Notes under the pieces: generated by a model
The model's input: the letters and a program-made list of their open reading frames with translations, nothing else
The model's database searches: none
What the model was told of the DNA's origin: nothing
Assembly (NCBI GenBank): GCA_900073065.1
Contig: FJOG01000012.1
Location: 868,907-932,906, forward strand
Reading direction: 5' to 3'
Length of the DNA stretch: 64,000 nt
Source: Phialocephala subalpina
Lineage: Eukaryota > Ascomycota > Leotiomycetes > Helotiales > Mollisiaceae
Part shown: positions 21,000-32,742 of the stretch, piece after piece
Numbering within the stretch: position 1 is the stretch's first letter
How the letters are laid out: each line of letters begins with the position of its first letter
Made by a program: the position numbers and the translations under genes

Positions 21000-21762
21000 G
21001 ATTTGGACGAAATTTGCAGTGTCCTTCTTACGCTTGCGAATTCAAGTGTCCTTGTTGACTATGTCTCTACTCTCTACGAATGGGGACTTCCTTAAGTACA
21101 TTTGCTCAAAGCCCCTGGCACCGTAGGACATTCACAGGGCTGCTGAGATCACATCGTGTTGGATTGTCTGTTTGGTCGATTTGCTACTCTCTCGATTTCG
21201 AATGCGAATGCGAATGCCAGGCACGTATGGTGGTAGTCTAGAGCATACTACCTATTTGATCTCCCGCGGGCACAGTGCCCCCTCCCCTCCCGGTTGATCG
21301 GACAGCTTTGTTGGTATTCCCGTCTCCCAACGTTACCCAGAAGCTCATCAACTGCCAAGAGACAAGTCAATGTCGGGCTACACCATCCGAACGGCAGTCA
21401 GCTTATTCGCGTTCGTAAACAGACAATGCGAAGTTTATAGTATCGAATGGCAGCAGTTCTCTCGGATACTCAAAATGGCCTCGAACGCGATAATGCGGAG
21501 AAGCCAAAGTCTGACACTGTCCTGAGAGTCCGAATAACCCGAGTAGGAAATCGGGGCTAATGCTTGGCGCTACGGTGTTCGAGATCGATCAGTGGTCTCA
21601 GTGGAATCATCCTTATTGATTCGCTCATTCTCTATTCACAAACGCCTTTCAAAATTCAACGCGATGGCCATAACTGGTATTCCGCTATTCGGATAAGCAG
21701 TTAATTACGTCTCCGTCACAATCTCCGTGAATGCCTGGAACATTTTGCCAACAATCCTCTCA
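21000..21762. other. Intergenic, no gene seen
   Basis: The 5' flank of the hydrolase and the 3' flank of the cysteine-cluster gene, with only short unsupported frames. Confidence 0.4.
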
Positions 21763-23561
21763 TCAATCACCCAAGAACGCCGCATGAAGCTTTTCCTCCT
21801 TGGCCGTCATGCCGCACTCAATTCCTTGCTCTACGCATCTCGGGCATGGCTTGTTTTCATGACAAGCCAACTTCAACTGTCTGCACCGCTTACACTTCTC
21901 ATCCTTCGGCACCTTCTTCGGTTGTTCCGTACCAGGAGGATAGCACTTGTAATTCCACTTCGCACAATGTCCACACCTTTGCAAATCAGGTCAGTACTCT
22001 CAGTCTGTACCCAGGATAGGGGAGCCTCTTACTTCGGGTTCGCACCATCACAATGGGCCTTGTACTTCACGCAATAATGGCACTTCAACTTCACATCTTG
22101 GAATCGCCCTCCATATGGTTTTCTCTTCTTCGGTTTGGGAGCCATCTGGGGTTGACACTTCCATCCTCTCTTCTTGCAGTTCTGGCAGTCGTCTTCGTCT
22201 TCGTTGAAGATGCATTGCTTGTCGAGCGCTGCGCAACTTCGGCATTTCTCCCAGAGCTTTGAGCCTGAGAATTCGGCAGCAGGTGGTTCTTCAATTTCTT
22301 GTGCTGTCGGCTTTTGAGTGTTTCGTGGGATACACTTCGACTTCGTTCGCGTGCAGGCACCGCATGAGCCTCCAGCAGCCGGATCACAGTTTCGGCGGAA
22401 CTTGAACCATGACTGGCATTTCTGGGACGGATCGACAGCTTTTTGCTTGCTTTTCGAGGAAGTGCCATCAAGACCGTTTCGTTCGTTGCGGCAATCTGCC
22501 AGATTGAAGACGAATTCCGTATGCAGCTCCACAACTTGGCTGCTCGGAGGATGGAAATGTACGACCATGGTACGGAAGTCTCTCGAGAACCCTCTGGCTG
22601 AATCATGTGTCTCGTTGGGACGGGTGGCCAAGCTGCTCTCAGCTTGACCAGATGAGGGGGCTCTCGTTCCGAGTTCTTGCTTCGTGCGATCTACAAGGGA
22701 TGTCATTTCCGGTGGAGGGGCTGCGCGAAGCATATTTCTTGTAAGACTATGGAGATACTGCACAGAATCAGTAGCTTGACGATGTACGGCTCGAGAGGAT
22801 CCTTCGCCAGGATCCTGTCTTCCGACAACACGACCACCCCGATTCGGACGGCCGGTTGGGATCTGTGATGGTCCAGGTTCGACTCGTACTCCTCTCAATC
22901 GACTCCTACCTCCCGAATTTGTATATCCACGAGCTAGCCTTGCTTGGTGACTTGGCACTGGCGATGTGGGCAGAAGCGTGTGAACATCTTTCGAGGAGCT
23001 TTCTCTTGGATCATACCTCTCGCTTTGACGACCTACCGACGTCGAACTTGCTATTTTGCTGTTGGATGCTTGTCCATTATCGAGCCGACTCCTCTTTCGT
23101 GGATGATCAGACTCATCTGATTCGGTTGATTCTCTGTCTGATTCAGCAGATGGGTTGAACTGGCTCGCCTGGTCTGTCGATTCCTCATCTGGTTGATTTC
23201 TGGCACTGCCTTGCTTTTCTGAGCTCACGCGACTAGGGTCAGCTGTTGCAGTCTCCCGTCTAGGTTGATTTGAAAGGAGCCGCTTAGCCTTAGCCGCTGC
23301 GGCCTCGTCCTTGCCCATAATAGCGTCCAAATCCTTGAAATCACTCTCACTGTCTGAGATCACCGCTGGTGTCGGCTCGAGTTCTGGCGCTGGTGTGTAT
23401 GTTTCAACTGATGGCATGAGCTTTGCTTGTCTGTGTCGAGCTGTTCGACGAGGAGCAGGGTTCGCAACTCTTCGGGCTGTCTTGCGGCGCTGTTGGTGTT
23501 CTTGGTACTTGTCGTTGGAAGAATCGGCGGCACGCTGAAGGGTAGTGGTTCGACCTGCCAT
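21763..23561 (-). CDS. Protein with tandem C-terminal Zn2Cys6-like cysteine clusters
   Basis: Two exons, 23561-22033 and 21976-21763, around a 56-base intron (GTAAGA to CAAAG); 580 residues. The first 370 residues are disordered, basic and Ser-rich (RRKTARRVANPAPRRTARHR and similar). The last 200 residues contain repeated cysteine sets. Three fit CX2CX6CX5-8CX2CX6C exactly, at about 440-469 (CRSC...CQNC), 494-521 (CHYC...CGHC, built across the intron) and 538-564 (CKRC...CPRC). A fourth, at about 382-410 (CGACTRTKSKC), has a complete second half only. This is the Zn(II)2Cys6 spacing used by fungal transcription factors for DNA binding, but such factors have one cluster near the N-terminus and a regulatory domain; here neither applies. 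A nuclear, DNA- or RNA-binding role is an inference. Confidence 0.75.
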
Positions 23562-23783
23562 GGTTTAAGAAGTCTTTTTATTAGGGAAGAAGACGAAGTG
23601 CTAGGAGGGCGGGAATGGGAATATATGGTTGAGATTGTTGATGTGGAATAACGCCCTTGATGAAAATCTGGCTTGAATCACAGGGTGTGATTCATTGCCC
23701 ACAATTCAGCATTCACGTCCAGCGGCATTCAATATCTTACCATTCTCGAAGCTACAACTTCAACTTTTGAATCCTCCACCCCA

Positions 23784-25479
23784 TCAAAGCATATTCCCCA
23801 TATGTCTCATCATCTCCGATCCCCAGGGAACCTCAATCAAATCCTCAATATCCAACCCCGCCGGTCCCCTCTTAAACTTCATCATCAACGGCCTCCCATC
23901 TATACAATCACCTCTCTCTGGAACATGCTCAGCATACATTCTCGCAAACTCCGGTAACGGCTCATGCTGCTCCACCTCACCACGCCAACCCTCCTCAATC
24001 GAGATCTTCCATTCACAATACTCGATGATGTTGTCTCGATGCCACATTCCTTCTCTTTCCGGTGCTTGCTTTAACAACGCTATCGCCCGTCTTCGAAGTT
24101 TAAGGACGCGACATTTTAGACAGAGGTGGAAGAGAGGTGGAATGATTCCCATATCAAACGACAAGATCGGTACTGTCGGAGATCTCGGATCATCGATCAA
24201 GCTTGAGCAGATAGTGATCATGGTTTCAAAATCAGCTGTATAGGCATCGAACGCCATTTCCGATCCAGCGAACATTGTTTTCCAGATGATGTTCACAAGA
24301 GTGTAGTACAGCTGGAGATACAAAATCCCAGATGTTTGGCTTCGATCTTGTCTTGATTCGAGATCTGCGACCAGAGACCGGGTGGCAGTCTGCCATTGAG
24401 AAAGTCGCTCGAGGTGGGCGGCTTGGATGGTGGTGAACGCTCGGATGTTGACGGATGAGTAGTACCCAACCTCTTGAAGACGGCGAATATAGCCGAATAT
24501 GGCGTTGAGTTCCTTGTCTAGGATGTTCCGAGATTCGAAGACGCTGATGAACGATGGAGGAACTGGTTCCAAGACCTCTAGTTCGCGAGTAGATGAGGTG
24601 GTGAAGTCGGATTGACTTCCATGCACGGCAGCTTGGATACGAAGACGGGTAAACGAGCGATCCAGAGACCCGAGAACGTCCTCAGGATCTCTGTCCTGGA
24701 TTCTCTGAGAATAAGATAGTCTCAGATCGCGCAGGACTTTCAACCCAGAGTCCAGATGTTGGAAACCGGAATTGAGATTGTCTTGTAGGAACTCGATCCA
24801 GACGAAGATCAGACATGACGCCAAGGCCACTCGAGGGTCCTGTTGGTCGGAAGCGATATACTCGAGCAGCGCGTTGACAGCAGTGTTGTATTGTTGCAAC
24901 GCATGGCTGACATTCAGCTGCTCGGAGAGCCGTTCATGCTGTTCATATATGGCACTCAACGCGGTCAAAGATTGCAGGATGGTGGGATATCTGTGGCTGA
25001 GTTGAAGGACGATGTGGTCCCAGAAATACGGCTCAAAGTTCCCAGGCATGTCGGACATGTTGCGGGACCTAAAGTAGTGGAAACTTCGACGTTGCTCGTC
25101 ACTTCCTTGTACGCCTACGGAAGGTGTGTAGGTGGTAGGTGAGCCGCTTCTTGGCAAGAGTGCAACCTTAGATGCACCTTTCGACGGAGACTTTGGAGAT
25201 TTCGATCCGTTCCGTTTTGGGGCTTCGCCGTAGCCTTCACACTTCCTTCCAGTTGACGTGCACCGAGTACAATGTGGGTGCGTTTCATCACATTTGATTC
25301 GACGTACTGTGAAAGGTGTTAGTCTTGGGGCCCGATTGGAATGAGGGGTACTCACTTTTGCATACCCGGCATCCGTTTCTGGACTTGGTAGTACCCGTCC
25401 GGAAGCTCGAATACAGATCTCGCGGCAAGCCACTTGATGCATCAATTCGTTTTTGTGCTGCTGCAGAACGTCCTGTCAT
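23784..25479 (-). CDS. Zn(II)2Cys6 transcription factor
   Basis: Two exons, 25479-25356 and 25306-23784, with a 49-base intron (GTGAGT to CACAG) inside the zinc cluster; 548 residues. The joined sequence gives Cys37, Cys40, Cys47, Cys54, Cys57 and Cys64 (CX2CX6CX6CX2CX6C) with the usual basic RRIKCDETHPHCTRC. A basic linker (PKRNGSKSPKSPSKG) follows, then a helical regulatory domain of the Fungal_trans_2 type (FWDHIVLQLSHRYPTILQSLTALSAIYEQ...). An intron within the cluster is common in this family. It points away from the secreted TAP hydrolase at 26142 with 660 bases between, so it could regulate that neighbour, but nothing in the sequence proves this. Confidence 0.9.
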
Positions 25480-26141
25480 AAGTCAATGCTAAGAAGAATC
25501 ATTTTTTCAGTACCTTACTATTGCTTTTGCTTGGATTCTCCTCCATCTCGACGTAAGATTGCTTTTTCACTCAATTGCTCCTAGTCGTAATACCTACCCT
25601 AGATCATTTCTTTCCCTTTTATCAAGAATTTGAGGGTACTTCAGGACGCTCTCTAATCTCAGCCTTTTTCTGCGCCTCGTTGTTGCCTTTCGTCATGTAC
25701 GCGGAGCTCGCCGCATTCGGCAAGTCTACGCCACGACCTCCCTTGCAATACGAATGGTCCAATCGGTTTCGAGATCGACGACAAGCATTTCAGCCTTTTC
25801 GGGTCAGCGTCTTCAATTCCATCTGTCGAAAGTCATCTTTTTGCTTCGTAATTTGGACCTAATTGTAGCTTCAATTGCTTCGGGCTTTCAAATCTCCAGG
25901 CGGCAACGGAAGTTGCAAGAAAGCTACTTTCACTCGAAAGACTTCACTGGACTGCTCGTATTGCAGGGGTAACTGTTGAGCCTTGCAGATAGTTTCTTTC
26001 GTCACTGCAATCGCGGCATGAATATCAATAATCCAATTCCAAGAAATATAAAGCAAACACTCTCATCTTTCAATTGGCGAATAACCATTCAAAGTCGCTC
26101 GTCTCTTCTCATTTACTCACTGCACATTTTATATTCACATT
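25480..26141. promoter_or_regulatory. Divergent intergenic region between regulator and secreted hydrolase
   Basis: 662 bases separate two genes transcribed outward. No repeat or clear binding site pair (CGG-N-CCG) was recognised by eye. The right end has TTTATATTCACATT close to the hydrolase start. Confidence 0.4.
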
Positions 26142-28295
26142 ATGCATCTCCCCAGTCGCTTCTTCTGCATCGCGGCACTTCTCTCATTCTCAATTGCACG
26201 ATCAATCCCTCAACCAGAAATAAGATGGATAGACTGCGCCAATGCTGTGCCCGAACCAACAACATCAAGCACCTTCAATACCTCCACTTTCAACTTGACG
26301 GATCTTCCGTCCACCTTACACTGCGGCCAGCTCGATGTTCCAATGGATTATTCGAAACCGTTGTGTGAGTCGAATATGATCACACTTGGACTTGCTATGT
26401 ACAGACCTGTGAATCCTAAGGGTGTTTTGTTCTTGTGAGTTAGCCCTTTTTGAGATTGGGTGAGACTTTTAGCTGATTAGGAATGGTAGCAATCCTGGAG
26501 GGTCTGATGCGGGTGTGATTGTTGCTTGGGAGGTTGCGCTGAACTTGACTCGTACATTTGAGGGGTTGTTGGATTTCGACCTACTTGGTGAGTCTTTGCG
26601 TGAATGTTTGTTTTGGTATGCTTGGAGCTGAAGATGGGAAGTGATCGATGTGCGAGGGACATTCAGCTCGAATCAATTGAATGTCTCTTTGGACACTCTG
26701 ACTCCGTTACTTGGACCCTAGTGAGTTTCCACTACTGCTCCCTACCTTCGAGCAGACGATTGACATCTCAGTCCAACCACTCAAAACGAGTTCGATATCG
26801 CCAAGAATGCATCAGCCACAGCCATCCAATCATGGATCAACAACAGCTCACCTCTCGGTATCATCCAGCACGTTGGAACGAAAGAGGTGGTTCAAGATTA
26901 CGAACAGGTGAGAAAAGCACTGAGATATGAGAAGATCAACTTTCTTGGTGCTTCATAGTAAGTCTTGTCCTAGTTTTGCGGGGAGATTGAAGTTGACGAT
27001 AATGGCGGGGTAGTGGGTCCTTCCGAGCGACACAATACGCCGCAACATTTCCACATCGAGTCAATCGCTTTGTATTGGACTCCGTAGCTCCTCATGGACG
27101 AGTAACATCCCAAACGACCCGATGAGGAGGAACAAGCTGATGAAATGCAGCCTTTCTTCCAACAAGCGCAAGATAATATAGCGGCAACAAATCGAGCATT
27201 GCAGCGTGCAGATGCATACTGCATGAACAACTCCTCTTGTCCTTTCTACGGCAAAGGAAAAGGCTATGTGCTCGAGGTAATTCTACACCTCTTCCTCTAT
27301 TTGAATATCTACTTATTCAAGTTCAGGCTTTCAAACAAGTTCTCGCCATCGCCAAACAAGCTCCATTCTTCCTCCCCGATTGCGCTAATACAACATTCTG
27401 CTATCCATACGTCACGGATCTTGATATCCAGACCATAATGCTTCTAAACTTAGGAGGTGCTCCAGATTTTCCGAACATCTTGGATGGGATATATGCCGCG
27501 TTGAATGGGAACGGGGTATTCTTTGCAGATGGGCCCCCGAGTCTTGAGGACGTGGTTGCGATACCTCTTTTGTGTAATGATTATGGTAAATGGCTCTTGC
27601 TGCTCTCATAGTTTGCCCTTGGTGTATGCTGACAATCATCAGAGTTTGAGAGAGACTTTGGGACTTTTCAAGCATCGCTGGAGGAAGGGTTGAAGGTATG
27701 GACCTTGAAGGGAAAGCCACGAATATGACGATCACGGACGGCTGACAAAATGTAGAACGATATCACAGGAGTTGGACAGACACAAGCTTGGTTGATCCAG
27801 TTGATGTGCTCAGCATGGCCATTTCCCGTGCCGAAATCCAAACTCCTCCCCGTAGACAAGAAAATGCTTCTCGTCACGGCGGACTTCGACCCTAGGTATG
27901 GTGTTCTTCGAGCTAAATCTTCCCTGTATTGATTTCTGATATTTTCTAGCGCACCAACTGAATGGACGACATTCGGGTGGGAACAAGCTCCGGACTCAGC
28001 ACTTGTCGTCAGGCATGGGGATGATCATGTCTCATTCCTTCGTTCGCCTTCCCTACCTCCTTCCGGTGGCCAATTACTGACAAGTACAACGACAGTCCCT
28101 GATCAAGCTTCCACGAAAATCACAAAGGCGTTTCTGAATACTGGTATCCTGCCAGGAGCTCAAGATAGCGAGTTCGCCTCGGTGTATACACCAGGCATGA
28201 CTCGCAAGCCGATCTCGGATCCGTATTCGGTCCCGACTGGAGCACTGGCTGGAGATGTGGATAGTGGTAATGTGACTGTCGAAGTCCCATACTGA
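26142..28295 (+). CDS. Secreted alpha/beta hydrolase with C-terminal TAP domain (tripeptidyl-aminopeptidase-like)
   Basis: Ten exons: 26142-26434, 26481-26587, 26642-26720, 26772-26957, 27014-27101, 27151-27276, 27327-27585, 27643-27695, 27756-27895, 27950-28295. The nine introns are 46-60 bases. The total is 1677 bases, a multiple of three, giving 558 residues. A signal peptide (MHLPSRFFCIAALLSFSIARS) precedes CANAV...LHCGQLDVPMDY, typical of Streptomyces Tap/SlpD-like peptidases. GASYGS holds the nucleophile Ser221. TADFDPSAPTEW supplies the acid (Asp440 or 442) and GDDHVSF the His (about 470) within the TAP-like C-terminal domain. Disulfide-forming Cys pairs (CMNNSSC, CANTTFC) and several N-glycosylation sites fit an extracellular enzyme. 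Activity on short peptides is the family expectation; an ester substrate is possible. Intron 5 (27102-27150) is inferred mainly from phase; reading through it gives a stop. Confidence 0.9.
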
Positions 28296-28531
28296 GGGTG
28301 TAAAATATTGAGGTGCAGATATGAAGGATATAGGGGGAAGAAATATTCCGCAAGCCACAACCTGTCTCCTCTGCAGTACCCCTGAATGTACCTCTCTTAT
28401 TCGGGACATGTTGACTCTAGCGGGACAGCGCATCGTAGTAGCACACAATCTGCGATCGAATGACAGTTCAGTAATAGAGTATTCATGATCATGCTTCAAA
28501 TTTCCTGTGACAGCGATGAAGTGCCGCATTC

Positions 28532-31343
28532 TCAACCGTTCCATAACTTCTTAACCCTCATATCATCGTCGATTCTAAGCTCCTCGTCTACGAATCCCAA
28601 CGTATACCCCGCCCCCAAATCCCTCACTACCTCATCCCTCTCCCTCCTACTCATCAAGCTCAACCCCTGAAAACTATCCAACATCCCTCCACCCCCTCTA
28701 CTCGCAAGATAAACCCCCACACTCGCCAACGTATCCGGTTTCCTCGGCAAACTTCCCACTCTATCCAATCCTTTAAACACCAAAACAACCAATGCAAGAC
28801 ACATGAGGATTAGGATGGCCATGGAGAAGTAGTTGCAAACAGTATAAGCTAATTTCGTAGTCCCGAAACTGAAAGGTATGTTGGCTAGGAATAAGGGGAG
28901 GAATTCGGCGGGTAAAGTAAGGAACGAGATGGTGGCGGTGAGGTAGTGGTGTCGACGAATCGAAGGTATGATGGCTGATATTGGAGACTGCCATGAGGGG
29001 AGGAGGATTGAGTCTTGGGGTGAGGCGGAGCCTTTGAGGAGGTGGGCGTAGGGGGCATTTTTGCGGATGTCTGGGATTTGTTAGGAAATTGAAATTGATA
29101 TTGAAATGGATTGGATTGGGTCATTACCAGTGTCGATTCTAGACCAGAGGAGTTTGATTGCTACTCCTACGACTGCCATCATGAATCTGACACCAAAATC
29201 TCGGGAGTCCATGAATGTTTCGAAGCCCGAGGACTCGCCTTCTGCATTGGCGCCGCTCCAGTGATAATACGAGATCATTGCTAGGAGACCTCCACATATT
29301 AGGAATGCAGCGATGGGTAGGGATTTCTCTTTAATGATGAGAATCCATGTTGATGTCTTGAGAATGTCCTCGCGTCTCTGGGGCATTGTCGGGGGGCCAT
29401 GGACGCTTAGGTCGGAGTCACTTGTCGATACAGCGCTGTATCGGGGTCTCTTTCCGAATGGTGCGAAGCCTTCTTCGGACCCTTCATCGAGAGGTATGAT
29501 GCCGTAGCACAATGTCTCATCCCTGGCGGTAAACCATGAATGTTTGAATTTCTTCCTCTCCAGGACGTATCCTAGTTCTTTGCTGCTAATCATGCTATCA
29601 ATCGATGACAACCAGTTCAGCAATGGTGATTTGCACAACAACACTCCCAGTCCAGCAATGCTCAGTGGCTCCGAATAAACCCCAGAAGTTCGTCGGACAC
29701 TGAGTATGATCAGGAGAAGCAGGAGAAATGCTACCAAGGCCAGGATAGCTTGTATCAATCTGACAAGTAAAGGATAAACTCCCCAGAAGGCATGACACGT
29801 TTCTTGGGTATTGGTGTAACAGCCCGTACCAAGACTCACAAAGAAGGCTTCCGATGAAAGAGGCGCGAGTGCGAGTGTAGATATCGAGATGAGTGAAGTC
29901 CACAGCGGAGCCCAGTGTCCTCGATACAGAGATCTGAATGGTATGGTGACTAATAAAGAGGAGCCATAATCTAGGCATAGGGAATCCCGTCCAAGAGCGC
30001 CGTCAGGATGGTTGAGTTGGTAGAATGGCTCCATTTCTCGAACTGTATTGTCGAGTATATGCCACGGAATCGAGTAGATGACAACCAAGATGAGAGGTAA
30101 GAATGCAACATATAAGTATTGTTCAAGTGTGATTTGAGGGTAGGGACCGATACCTCCGTTTGACCATTTGAGGTAGGTTCCTGTTGAGTTGACGAAGGTG
30201 GAAGTTGGATACACGGAAGTGACTACAGCATTGGCTTGAAACGTCGAGGCGACCACCAGAGAGGAATTGGGGACAGAAGTCAAGGGAGACCCAACGACCA
30301 GGCTGGCAACGATTGTTGTTGTGGGAGCTTGAATGGTCCCGGTATGTCCATTACCCAGGCTGAGACCGATGTTAGTTGCAGTTGACGCAACGGTAGACTG
30401 TGCTGATGTCGGAGATGTGACAATCCCAGTCTTCCCATTACCGAGGGAAAGGCCCGAATGCGTTGTCGTCGAAGGTGTAGAAATTCCAGTCTTCCCATTG
30501 CCGAGGCTGAGACCCGGATTCGATATTGTCTGTGTGATAATGGGCTGGGTAGAGGGCGGCGTTACAGTTCCTTCGTTACCAAGGCTAAGACCTGGATTGG
30601 AAGTAGTTGCAAATATTGTGGGTGTAGAGGTTGTAGACGGTGGAGGCGTCTCGAATCCTCCAGTACCAAGACTAAGACCCGGATTTGTTGTCGTGTTTGT
30701 AATTGGTGGCGTGGATGGCGAAGGTGATGGTGTTGTAGTTCCGTCGCCACCAAGGCTGAGACCAGGATTGGAAGTAGTTGCCTCTGTGATAATGGATTGT
30801 GTAGATGTTGTGGTGGGTGAGGGGGTCGCGGTGCCACCATTGCCAATACTGAGTCCATAATTGATAGTAGTTGATGTCTCAGGTGAAGGGGATGAAGTCG
30901 CGGATTTTCCGTTACCAAGACCAAGACCGGAGTTGCTCGTAGTTGCTAGGATGGTCGGCTGCGTGTACGAGGATGTCGAAGATGCAATATCTGCACCCAA
31001 TCAGTAATCGAAATTATGAGCGAAGGGTCATGCGACAGATAGTGAAGAGGATCGCGCAATTGCGACTTACCATTCTGTCGTGGCAGCAGACCTGTTTCAT
31101 TCAAAGACTTGGCAAGAATGCTCTTTGCCGCATCCCCAAATACTCCGATACCTGCATGCTTTGGAATCTGGCGGCATGCAATTTCTGTGAGAGCAATCAA
31201 GCCGATAGTAATAAGCAGAAGAATTGCAAGAACAGCAGTTTTCGTGACAAAAGGCAGGTAGAAACGACGTGAGGCTGCAGTCACTGTAGGAAGAAGTTAG
31301 CACAAGTATGTACCATTGATCAAGCTATCAGCATACCCTTCAT
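28532..31343 (-). CDS. DUF3433-family membrane protein with mucin-like repeat domain
   Basis: Four exons: 31343-31337 (only MK plus one base), 31283-31071, 30990-29128, 29070-28532. The sum is 2622 bases, 873 residues. A first helix (TAVLAILLLITIGLIALTEIA) is followed by a Ser/Thr/Pro-rich extracellular segment with eight copies of a GLSLGNG motif. A multi-helix part then contains YLYVAFLPLILVVIYSIPWHILD, an EPFYQL motif, RSLYRGHWAPLWTSLISI, LLVRLIQAILALVAFLLLLLIIL, a cytoplasmic loop, and further helices (SLPIAAFLICGGLLAMISYYHW, SMAILILMCLALVVLVF). The MEPFYQL / HWAPL blocks define DUF3433, a fungal plasma-membrane family of unknown function. The seven-base first exon rests on a good donor and acceptor (31284-31336) and correct phase. 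It is convergent with the TAP hydrolase, 236 bases apart. Confidence 0.85.
30330..30940 (-). repeat. GLSLGNG tandem repeat in the DUF3433 protein
   Basis: Eight imperfect copies of about 60-90 bases, each with a GLSLGNG-like heptad (GLGLGNG, GLSIGNG, GLSLGGD, GLSLGTG, GLSLGNE and three GLSLGNG) separated by Thr/Ser/Pro spacers. This should form an O-glycosylated stalk outside the membrane. Confidence 0.85.
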
Positions 31344-32080
31344 TGTACCTGTCCTACATGAGCCAAGTCTGACAGCAGACGGTATTCAGCAGACCAGGCG
31401 ATGCTTGAGACACACATTTGAATGCAGAAACGAAGTCATTGAAGGTGGGAACGATGGTCTATAATAAGAAAGTCGGCCCCCAATTCTAGAAGGCTGGGAG
31501 CACCACTGCGGCTGAGAAGTCATGCAGCCACAAACGTTGATTCGCCCGGCTGCGCGCACCCCGCGTATTTTCCTCGAGAGTCGTAAATCAGCACTCCAAC
31601 GAGGGCCTGCCAAAGAAAATATCTGCCAATCATGACAAGGAATGGGTTGCACCCTATCCATTGCAGCTGCACCAGGATTGCGCTCGACGAGGCAGTGCTT
31701 GATATCGAGATAAAGATTGTCTGAACACAATAGCTGCATCTTCCTGGACTTTGCACATGGAGCCTCTTGCGACGCAGCAGTAGCAGGTAGAGAAGTTAAG
31801 ACACTGCAACATGTGATTGAGTAGCTCACACAAGTAGAACTACATAGGAGCCAATTACATTGAAGATGGAACACGAAGCCAGAGGTTGCGAATGACGGTA
31901 GCCATATATTTGCCGACACTTGAGGCTCAAAGATGGACTGGCGGGAGGGAGTAATTGTCGGTATGCTGCTGTTGAAGCATTTGAAGATGCGAACTGAAGA
32001 GCGAGTCAAGAAATTCAAGCTTGGCTGCTTGGGAAGCCTCAGGAGGCCTTGCCGTGTTGGGCCTAGCGGCTAGACTCACG
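31344..32080. other. Intergenic with an unsupported open frame
   Basis: A minus-strand frame (31386-32018, Ser- and Cys-rich) has no recognisable domain and sits in the promoter area of the DUF3433 gene. I do not call it as a gene. Confidence 0.3.
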
Positions 32081-32479
32081 ATGCGCATTCATGGAGCGTC
32101 TCGACACTCGGCATCTTTTCATCAACCCCTCCTCAGCATCTCCTCTCAAATTGCAGCTTATTTCCATTTTCCCCAAGATCCCCAATGCCTATAGCGCTGC
32201 TCGACCGATGTTCTTCTTACTGAGAAAACCAACAATGCACGGCTGTCAACGAAGTATCCGGTATTCGACAACCCGACGAGATGGAATCGAAAGTGGCATA
32301 TCTACAAGGTGGCAGATCATTTCGTCGATGCGTCCAGCCGAAACCGCTACACACAGAAGTCATCGGCTCGAATGCTCCCTGTTGAATTGCTCGAAAGCCT
32401 CACCGACGTCGATTCGCTTCTCGAGCTTCACCACAAGGACATAATCGTCGGAAGTGAGCTTCATGTGAAGTTGAGGTAG
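32081..32479 (+). pseudogene. Possible small gene remnant with an in-frame TAG
   Basis: One frame runs from ATG 32081 to TAG 32477 with a single internal TAG at 32192. The downstream 94 codons (TEKTNNARLSTKYPVFDNPTR..., MLPVELLESL, LLELHHKDIIVGSELHVK) have protein-like composition. CAG to TAG would be one C-to-T change. I recognise no family. It may equally be chance. Confidence 0.25.
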
Positions 32480-32742
32480 GAAGCAACGATGCTCATGCTG
32501 TCACACTGCCAGATTTGGCTCCAAAACAATGTATTGGTATCTATTTATCGCAGATGCAGACGCCAGCCGTACCAATTCCATTTCGATCCCGCTATGCCAA
32601 AGACCAGAATCCTTCAAACTCTACCTCCACAACGACCTCCCAATGAATAGATAAGTTTACAGAAATATTTCAGCAATTATGAAAACAGACACCGTATTTT
32701 CAACTGCAGATCTCTACAATCCCATCCAACCCTTCGAAGAAC
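32480..32742. other. Intergenic
   Basis: A short gap before the 3' end of the SDR gene. No gene seen. Confidence 0.4.

Noticed and set aside
27102..27127. 26-base intron in the TAP hydrolase
   Set aside because: The 49-base intron ending at 27150 has a branch site, normal length and correct phase.
30333..30860. Plus-strand Val/Pro-rich open frame
   Set aside because: Antisense of the GLSLGNG repeat; repeats commonly leave several frames open.
31386..32018. Minus-strand open frame of 210 codons upstream of the DUF3433 gene
   Set aside because: Composition is irregular and no motif, signal or family was recognised; lies in promoter sequence.
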